Of a stretch of 11,027 nt of DNA, positions 6,737 to 11,027 are shown piece after piece. The stretch spans positions 1-11,027 of the forward strand of contig CAMIIY010000034.1 in assembly GCA_946221045.1 (NCBI GenBank), written 5' to 3'. The position numbers and the translations under genes were made by a program. How positions within the stretch are numbered: position 1 is the first letter of the stretch; the number at the start of each line of letters is the position of its first letter. Origin of the DNA: an uncultured Oceanospirillaceae bacterium (GTDB lineage: Bacteria > Pseudomonadota > Gammaproteobacteria > Pseudomonadales > Balneatricaceae). The notes below the pieces were generated by a model, which saw only the letters and a list, made by a program, of their open reading frames with translations, did not search any database and was not told the origin of the DNA.

Positions 6737-7246
6737 ATGAAACCATTTGAAACCATGCTCTGGTCGATGATTCCAGCAGTTGTTGCAGTCATTGCCTGCG
6801 CCCTGCCCCTTATTGGGTTTGTTATTGCCGATATGGCGCACCTCATCGCCGTACTGTTTGCCTCAGGGTTCACTGCAGACACGCGGATTGAGCTTTTATT
6901 TATCACGGTAGAGATTGTGGACCAGTCGTTGATGGCCGGGGTGATGATTATGTTTGGCCTAGGTATATATGAGATATTTATTGGCAAGATTGCGCCTGAA
7001 ATGACGGGGGCTTTTAGCTCAAAGCTCCTGATTGTTACCAGTATTGCTCAGTTGAAAAACAAGCTTGGCACACTGGTTATAATGATTTTAATTGTTAAAT
7101 TTCTATCGCTCAGTATTGAGATGGAAATTGAAACACCCACGGATCTGTTGATGTATGCCGCCTCAGTTGCATTGCTTGGCCTGGCGCTTTTCCTGACAAG
7201 CCATAAAGGCTCGGCTAAACCCTTGACAGATGATAAAACTGAATAG
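6737..7246 (+). CDS. yqhA: YqhA/UPF0114-family inner-membrane protein
   Basis: This is a 169-aa integral membrane protein of the UPF0114 family, whose biochemical role is not established. Hydrophobic segments lie at about 8-30, 60-82, 110-127 and 137-154. The block VEIVDQSLMAGVMIMFGLGI (58-77) followed by YE and later LKNKLG (106-111) matches, from memory, the conserved VDxxLxGGxxxMxxxGYE...LKNK pattern of E. coli YqhA. The ATG at 6737 is preceded by GAAGGA at 6724-6729, 7 nt away; an in-frame TTG at 6722 is a poor alternative. It lies just past the terminator and converges on the CpxP-like gene. It looks like host chromosome rather than cargo, though this depends on where the transposon ends. 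Confidence 0.88.
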   Translation: MKPFETMLWSMIPAVVAVIACALPLIGFVIADMAHLIAVLFASGFTADTRIELLFITVEIVDQSLMAGVMIMFGLGIYEIFIGKIAPEMTGAFSSKLLIVTSIAQLKNKLGTLVIMILIVKFLSLSIEMEIETPTDLLMYAASVALLGLALFLTSHKGSAKPLTDDKTE

Positions 7247-7255
7247 GTTTGCTTG

Positions 7256-7278
7256 TTGGTCCTGTGCCTACAGGCCAA
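7256..7278. other. Hairpin just after yqhA
   Basis: TTGG-(T)-CCTGT (7256-7265) pairs with ACAGG-CCAA (7270-7278) around a 4-nt loop, with one bulged T, starting 10 nt after the yqhA stop. It has no T tract on either side, so it is not a textbook intrinsic terminator. It could still define the mRNA 3' end. Confidence 0.5.
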
Positions 7279-7281
7279 TAA

Positions 7282-7297
7282 GGTTTCACGTGGAACA
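7282..7297 (-). promoter_or_regulatory. parS: parS-like ParB/Spo0J binding site, copy 1
   Basis: GGTTTCACGTGGAACA contains GTTTCACGTGGAAC (7283-7296), fitting the chromosomal parS consensus GTTNCACGTGNAAC with its CACGTG core. On the minus strand it reads TGTTCCACGTGAAACC, one base from the classical 16-mer. It lies in non-coding DNA between two convergent genes. Its inner 15 bases are the exact reverse complement of copy 2. Confidence 0.8.
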
Positions 7298-7319
7298 TTA
7301 GGGCAATTTACTTTTTGCC

Positions 7320-7335
7320 TGTTCCACGTGAAACA
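7320..7335 (+). promoter_or_regulatory. parS: parS-like ParB/Spo0J binding site, copy 2
   Basis: TGTTCCACGTGAAACA is, as I remember it, identical to the founding Bacillus subtilis parS site and fits the consensus across bacterial ParB systems. ParB would load here as a CTP-dependent clamp for chromosome origin segregation. Its centre is 38 bp from copy 1 and its edge is 10 nt from the end of the CpxP-like gene. Together the copies could form a 15-bp hairpin extended by GGCAA/TTGCC (7302-7306, 7315-7319), which might also stop transcription from both sides. Confidence 0.85.
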
Positions 7336-7345
7336 TCAAAGATAG

Positions 7346-7813
7346 TTATTTATCGCACCCCTTGTGGTGTTTGCCATGATGGCGATCAGACTTGCGGTGC
7401 TCGCCTTTAAATTCAGCAAAGGCGGTTTGCTGCTCGGGTGTGAGTATCGCGTATACCTCCTTTTGGTGCTCGGCTTTCATCAGTACTCTTTCCTTTGCAG
7501 CGGCCTGAGCGTCAGCAATCAGCTGATCCAGTTGGGCCTGATAGTCGGGCGCATTTGGATTTAGCTGGGCAAGTGCATGGCGACTGTCGCGATGCTTTTT
7601 CATGCTGTCACGCATTTCAGAAAAGTTTTCTTTCATGGTTGAGCGTAAGGATGCCTGCTGGTCGTCAGTCAGGCTCAGCTCTTCGGCCAGACGCTCAAGC
7701 ATATGGCCGCCACGTGAATGACGGTCTTCGTTTTTATCATAGGCAAAAGCAACGGTAGTCGTGCCTGCAATCAGGGTGGCGGCAGCGACGCCGATTAAAA
7801 AGTTTTTACGCAT
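7346..7813 (-). CDS. cpxP: CpxP/Spy-family periplasmic stress protein
   Basis: This is a 155-aa exported protein of the LTXXQ (Spy/CpxP) family, which in enterobacteria acts as a periplasmic chaperone and a negative modulator of CpxA. A signal peptide is clear: MRKN, a hydrophobic stretch, then cleavage likely after AFA at residue 24. The two family motifs are LTDDQ (48-52) and LTPEQ (124-128), in an otherwise helical, charged protein. The C-terminus is histidine-rich (HHGKHHKGCDK) and could bind metal, which is unusual for E. coli CpxP. The start at 7813 is chosen for the signal peptide and a GGAG 8 nt upstream; the longer frame to 7966 crosses the CpxR boxes. Its divergent position beside cpxRA supports CpxP rather than Spy, but sequence alone does not separate the two. 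Confidence 0.88.
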   Translation of the reverse strand: MRKNFLIGVAAATLIAGTTTVAFAYDKNEDRHSRGGHMLERLAEELSLTDDQQASLRSTMKENFSEMRDSMKKHRDSRHALAQLNPNAPDYQAQLDQLIADAQAAAKERVLMKAEHQKEVYAILTPEQQTAFAEFKGEHRKSDRHHGKHHKGCDK

Positions 7814-7866
7814 GTTATGGTCTCCATCAGTGTTATCAACCTGAGCACATTGTGGATCAGGGCAAT

Positions 7867-7881
7867 GCAAAGTTGGGTAGA
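7867..7881 (+). promoter_or_regulatory. Degenerate CpxR box
   Basis: GCAAA-GTTGG-GTAGA differs from GTAAA-N5-GTAAA at two positions. It is 21 bp upstream of the perfect box and shares AAAGTT(G/A)GGTA with it, so two CpxR dimers could bind the same face of the DNA. Confidence 0.6.
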
Positions 7882-7887
7882 CGCGGT

Positions 7888-7902
7888 GTAAAGTTAGGTA
7901 AA
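7888..7902 (+). promoter_or_regulatory. Perfect CpxR box
   Basis: GTAAA-GTTAG-GTAAA is an exact match to the CpxR consensus GTAAA-N5-GTAAA. Its place between the cpxP-like and cpxR-like genes points to autoregulation and to activation of cpxP. Confidence 0.85.
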
Positions 7903-7968
7903 AGGCCGTGGTTGCGGAGCGCTGCCGGCATAAAATGCAGATATGTGATAACGGGAACTGGAGCAATT

Positions 7969-8673
7969 ATGGCAACCGATATACGCCTGTTAATGGTTGA
8001 TGACGATGAAGACCTGGGAGAGCTGATCGGCGACTACCTCGAAAATGAGGGGTTTAAGGTTGAGTTGGCGTTAAATGCAGAACAGGCATTGGTAAAACTC
8101 AAACAGGCTGACCGATATGCGCTTATGGTTCTGGATGTCATGATGCCGGGCAAATCCGGCCTTGAGTTGCTGCAGGAATTACGCCCTGCGGTGACATTGC
8201 CGGTAATTATGCTCACTGGCCGTGGCGAAGAGATTGACCGGATACTTGGGTTGGAAATGGGCGCTGATGATTATCTCAGTAAGCCCTGTAATCCTCGGGA
8301 GCTGCTGGCGCGAATCAGGGCCATTTTACGTCGTAGCGAAAACCAGCCGCGTCAGGCGTTATTTCCGGATCATCCTCTTCAGCATATGGGTATTACGCTC
8401 GATCCGGGTAACCGCGAGGTTACTATAGCCGGAAGACCTATTGAGCTGACCGGGACCGAATTTAATGTGTTGGGCTATTTGTTGGCTAACCCCGGTCAGG
8501 TGATGAGCAAGGAGCAATTAACCGAACTGGTATTGCATCGTGAACTGGCGGCTTATGACCGGGCAATGGATGTACATGTCAGCCGCGTTAGACAAAAACT
8601 TGCTAAGCATTTGCCGGACCAGGAGCTGATCAAAACCATCCGTGGAGCCGGTTACATGTTTGTACAGGGGTGA
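7969..8673 (+). CDS. cpxR: CpxR-type response regulator
   Basis: This is a 234-aa OmpR/PhoB-class transcription factor for the envelope-stress response. Receiver domain (1-120): acidic pair D11/D12, phosphoacceptor D56 (in VLDVMMPG), T83 and K105. Winged-helix DNA-binding domain at about 140-233, with LTGTEFNVLGYLL and the closing IRGAGYMF. The start at 7969 has GGAG at 7960-7963, 5 nt upstream, and begins MATDIRLLMVDDD; the longer frame to 7852 would include the CpxR boxes. The gene ends 3 nt before cpxA, so the two are co-transcribed and probably translationally coupled. The CpxR boxes upstream and the divergent CpxP-like gene identify it as CpxR more firmly than sequence alone. Confidence 0.92.
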   Translation: MATDIRLLMVDDDEDLGELIGDYLENEGFKVELALNAEQALVKLKQADRYALMVLDVMMPGKSGLELLQELRPAVTLPVIMLTGRGEEIDRILGLEMGADDYLSKPCNPRELLARIRAILRRSENQPRQALFPDHPLQHMGITLDPGNREVTIAGRPIELTGTEFNVLGYLLANPGQVMSKEQLTELVLHRELAAYDRAMDVHVSRVRQKLAKHLPDQELIKTIRGAGYMFVQG

Positions 8674-8676
8674 TGT

Positions 8677-9990
8677 GTGCGTTGGTATAAAAAACTTTTC
8701 TGGAAAGTGTTTGCTGCCATCTGGGTGGTCAGCTTTCTTGCGCTTGTGGCTACGGTGCAGTTAGTAAGCACCATTGCCGAAAAAGAAAAGTTCGATGCCG
8801 TGATTACGGCCAAAGCGATGGGTTATGTTGAATTAATGGTGGAGCGCTACGAACTGAATGGTTACCGCCAGCTGCCCGGGTTGATGCAATCCTTCCGCGA
8901 TGAGGAGCATGGCCGCCGGTTTGGGCCTCGCCCTCCCCGTATATCAAAACGTGTCGAAATTATTGATCAGTTACTGAGTCGGCCTGTCGTCATTAATCCC
9001 CTGTTTGAAGGCAAAAAACGGGGAGTTGAAGAGGCCCAATATACCTCAGATAGCGGCCGTGAATATCTGGTGCGGATTGATCTGAACTGGCAGGGTTCGC
9101 CGATTGAAAATGTACTGAGAAAGCTTCTCTCGTTGCAGGTGGTATTGATCATCCTGGTGTCAGGTCTCTGTGCATGGGTGATTTCGGCCATTATTGTTCG
9201 CCCGCTGAATCAACTGCGGCAGCACAGCCAGGCCATTTATCAGGGGCAACTGGACAGCCGGACCGATAAAGCAGTCAGTGAACGCGGTGATGAAATAGGC
9301 GAACTGGCGCGCGACTTTAACCGCATGGCGGACTATGTGCAGCAGACTCTGAACGCTCAGCAAAAGCTGTTACAGGATGTATCCCATGAGCTCAGGGCGC
9401 CTCTGGCGCGCCTGCAGGCTGCTGCCGGTCTGGCTGAACAGCGTTGGGGTGAAGCGGACAAAATAGTCTCCCGTCTGAATCGGGAAACAGGTCGCCTTGA
9501 CGGGTTAATTGGCGAGATACTCTCCCTGTCCCGCCTTGAACAAATGGAGGTGAAATCTAAACCCTATGCGCTGGATCAATGGCTGAAAGAGCTGGTTGAC
9601 GATATACAGTTCACCTACCCTTCTCATCCGATCAAGGCTGTGACGGTCAGTTGCAGGTGTGAACTGAATCCGCGGTTATTGGAACGTGCGCTGAACAATA
9701 TCCTGGTGAATGCCTGCAAACATACCCGGGAGAATACCGTGATCGAGATCGCGCTTAAAAAAGATAACCATGCCTGTGTGATTATTATTCGCGACCATGG
9801 CGATGGTGTATCCGCCGACGAGTTGTCACGCCTGTGTGAACCCTTCTATCGAGGGGGAGCGAATAACAAAGGGTATGGTCTGGGGTTGAGTATTGCGCAC
9901 CGGGCTCTGGCGCGTTTAGGGGCCACCCTGACACTGGAAAATCATGCTGGCGGAGGATTGCAGGCTAGTATAAAACTGCCCCAGCGCTAA
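8677..9990 (+). CDS. cpxA: CpxA-type sensor histidine kinase
   Basis: This is a 437-aa inner-membrane sensor, close to the 457 aa of E. coli CpxA, that phosphorylates and dephosphorylates CpxR. TM1 is at about 11-30, the periplasmic sensor at 31-150 and TM2 at 151-174. HAMP spans about 175-228 (RPLNQL...DEIGELARDFNRM). In the dimerisation domain the phosphorylated residue is H237, in the box DVSHELRAPLARL. The ATPase domain has the N box (NNILVNACKHT, N341/N345), the DHGDG box (373-377), F390 and the GYGLGL box (399-404). The start is GTG at 8677, with AGGGG at 8666-8670. There is no in-frame ATG before TM1. The stop codon interlocks with that of convergent astB. Confidence 0.92.
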   Translation: MRWYKKLFWKVFAAIWVVSFLALVATVQLVSTIAEKEKFDAVITAKAMGYVELMVERYELNGYRQLPGLMQSFRDEEHGRRFGPRPPRISKRVEIIDQLLSRPVVINPLFEGKKRGVEEAQYTSDSGREYLVRIDLNWQGSPIENVLRKLLSLQVVLIILVSGLCAWVISAIIVRPLNQLRQHSQAIYQGQLDSRTDKAVSERGDEIGELARDFNRMADYVQQTLNAQQKLLQDVSHELRAPLARLQAAAGLAEQRWGEADKIVSRLNRETGRLDGLIGEILSLSRLEQMEVKSKPYALDQWLKELVDDIQFTYPSHPIKAVTVSCRCELNPRLLERALNNILVNACKHTRENTVIEIALKKDNHACVIIIRDHGDGVSADELSRLCEPFYRGGANNKGYGLGLSIAHRALARLGATLTLENHAGGGLQASIKLPQR

Positions 9991-11027
9991 GTGGCGTGCC
10001 CGGACGGGGCGGGACTGTAAAGGCCCGGCAGTGACAGGATGCGGGTGAGTTCATCCATTGCGGCGAGAATTTCGCGCCGGAGTTGCGGGTCGCTGAGGCA
10101 CTCGAAACTGAGCTGATCGCGATAATGGCGCACAACCCATGACTGTAACTGCTGGTAGCGCTCAGGCGTGAGCATGATGCCGGGGTGGACCGCTTGATAT
10201 TCTGTTGTATCCAGCGGAATTGCCAGGCGCAGGCAGGCAGGGCCCCCGCCGTTACGCATACTTTCTTTTAAATCAAAGTACAGTACCTGGCTGACAATGC
10301 CGTTCAGGTGGTTGTGTATCACCTGTTGGGATTCATCTTGGTGTCGACATTCCTCTGGTGCAACCAGCACCCACTTATGCTCCGGAGAGAGCAGTAACTG
10401 GCTATTAAACAGGTAACTTTGAATGGCCCGTTCGAGGGGTAGTTCGTGATTGGCAATTTCAATAACCTGCAATGGGTTATTCCAGTCTTCCGTGCGGGTG
10501 CGCAGCTTTTGCAAAACCTCAGCCTGTCTGGCAAACGCATGCTCGTGCAGGAATAACAGGTTTGCATGACCTACGGCGACCACATCATTGTGGAATGCCC
10601 CTGCACTGATTGCTACAGGGCTTTGCTGAATCAGCAAGTACTGGTCTGCAGGAATTCTGTGTCGGCGGATAATTGATTCACTTGCCAGTCGGCTCTGACG
10701 GGCCGGGAAACGGTTGCCCTGCAGTTGTTGGGATGCGTCATGGCCATAGACGAAGAGATTGATGGCGCCCGTTCCCTGAGGGTCGTATAAACGGATATGG
10801 TTGGCTGCGCCCTCATCGGCGAAAATATTTTGCGCGGGTAGTGGGCAGTGATGCTGAAAATGTGCGGGATCCGGAAAGATAAGCTGTAACGCTTTTTGGT
10901 TGTGTCTGGCCTCTCTTGACCGGTGCAGGGTGCTGAGCAGATTCGCCGGGGTGAATTGCAGCCGTCCATCCAGACTGTCAGTTGCGGCTGTCACGGTGGC
11001 AGCATTGGCAGCCCACATGCTGGAGGC
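9987..11027 (-). CDS. astB: N-succinylarginine dihydrolase, N-terminus cut by window edge
   Basis: AstB hydrolyses N2-succinylarginine to N2-succinylornithine, CO2 and ammonia, the second step of arginine catabolism by the succinyltransferase pathway, in the cytosol. Counting from the Met at 11018, the catalytic triad known for E. coli AstB is intact: E69 (DEGAANH), H143 (FHNDVVAV) and C262 (NGGGPACLRL). The Glu-His spacing of 74 equals the E. coli spacing. That Met is internal: the frame continues to the window edge as ASS before MWAANAAT, as in E. coli. The visible 346 aa is about three quarters of the usual 440-450, so roughly 100 N-terminal residues lie beyond the edge. The gene runs leftward and ends tail to tail with cpxA. 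Confidence 0.95.
   Translation of the reverse strand, partial: ASSMWAANAATVTAATDSLDGRLQFTPANLLSTLHRSREARHNQKALQLIFPDPAHFQHHCPLPAQNIFADEGAANHIRLYDPQGTGAINLFVYGHDASQQLQGNRFPARQSRLASESIIRRHRIPADQYLLIQQSPVAISAGAFHNDVVAVGHANLLFLHEHAFARQAEVLQKLRTRTEDWNNPLQVIEIANHELPLERAIQSYLFNSQLLLSPEHKWVLVAPEECRHQDESQQVIHNHLNGIVSQVLYFDLKESMRNGGGPACLRLAIPLDTTEYQAVHPGIMLTPERYQQLQSWVVRHYRDQLSFECLSDPQLRREILAAMDELTRILSLPGLYSPAPSGHAT

Larger units (their letters stand above)
7814..7968. promoter_or_regulatory. Divergent cpxP-cpxR control region
   Basis: These 155 bp must hold the promoters for cpxP (leftward) and cpxRA (rightward). A leftward -10 candidate is TGATAA (7833-7838 on the minus strand), and a rightward -10 candidate is TAAAAT (7931-7936). 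Neither has a good -35, as expected for activator-dependent promoters. The CpxR boxes lie between them, the nearer about 29 bp from the leftward -10. Promoter positions are inference. Confidence 0.5.

Noticed and set aside
7283..7334. The CACGTG inverted repeat as a simple rho-independent terminator
   Set aside because: No T tract follows on either strand, and each arm alone matches the near-palindromic parS consensus, which a terminator stem would not need.

Overview
The window joins two kinds of DNA. Positions 1 to about 6.6 kb look like the right-hand part of a Tn7-like (Tn5053/Tn6022-type) transposon. From about 6.6 kb to the end it reads as ordinary chromosome of a gammaproteobacterium. 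The host assignment rests on a cpxP-cpxR-cpxA envelope-stress locus with textbook CpxR boxes, a YqhA-family gene and astB of the arginine succinyltransferase pathway. An Alteromonadales- or Pseudomonadales-like host would fit, but I cannot name a genus.

Transposon part: tniA (DD35E transposase, cut by the left edge), tniB (AAA+ target regulator) and two tandem tniQ-family genes run rightward as a tightly packed operon (overlaps of 8 and 4 nt, then a 13-nt gap). The short TniQ (309 aa) and the long TnsD-like TniQ (about 613 aa, with helix-turn-helix-like segments at its C-terminus) share a similar N-terminus and zinc-finger pattern, so they look like diverged paralogues. The order matches what I remember of the tniA-tniB-tniD-tniE set of Tn6022/AbaR elements. 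No TnsA-like endonuclease gene is visible; one could lie left of the window. Behind the operon are two genes of unknown function that I read as a very small cargo: a leftward three-TM membrane protein (297 aa) whose end overlaps the end of tniQ2, and a divergent 56-aa highly charged protein. After them, a 115-bp stretch has four copies of the heptamer (A/G)TGAGAT. It ends near an ACA that reads TGTCG on the other strand, which is my candidate for the cargo-side transposon end. An intact intrinsic terminator follows 10 bp later, as expected if the element sits between a target gene's 3' end (off the window) and that gene's terminator. This is inference.

Chromosomal part: a YqhA/UPF0114 membrane protein faces a periplasmic CpxP/Spy-type protein. 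Between their convergent ends lie two parS-like sites, exact reverse complements of each other and 38 bp apart centre to centre, which are candidate ParB/Spo0J binding sites. The cpxP gene diverges from cpxR-cpxA across a 155-bp regulatory region with one perfect and one degenerate CpxR box, 21 bp apart. CpxA would phosphorylate CpxR, CpxR would act on this region, and CpxP would feed back on CpxA in the periplasm. The cpxA and astB stop codons interlock tail to tail. The window ends inside astB, which lacks about its first 100 residues.
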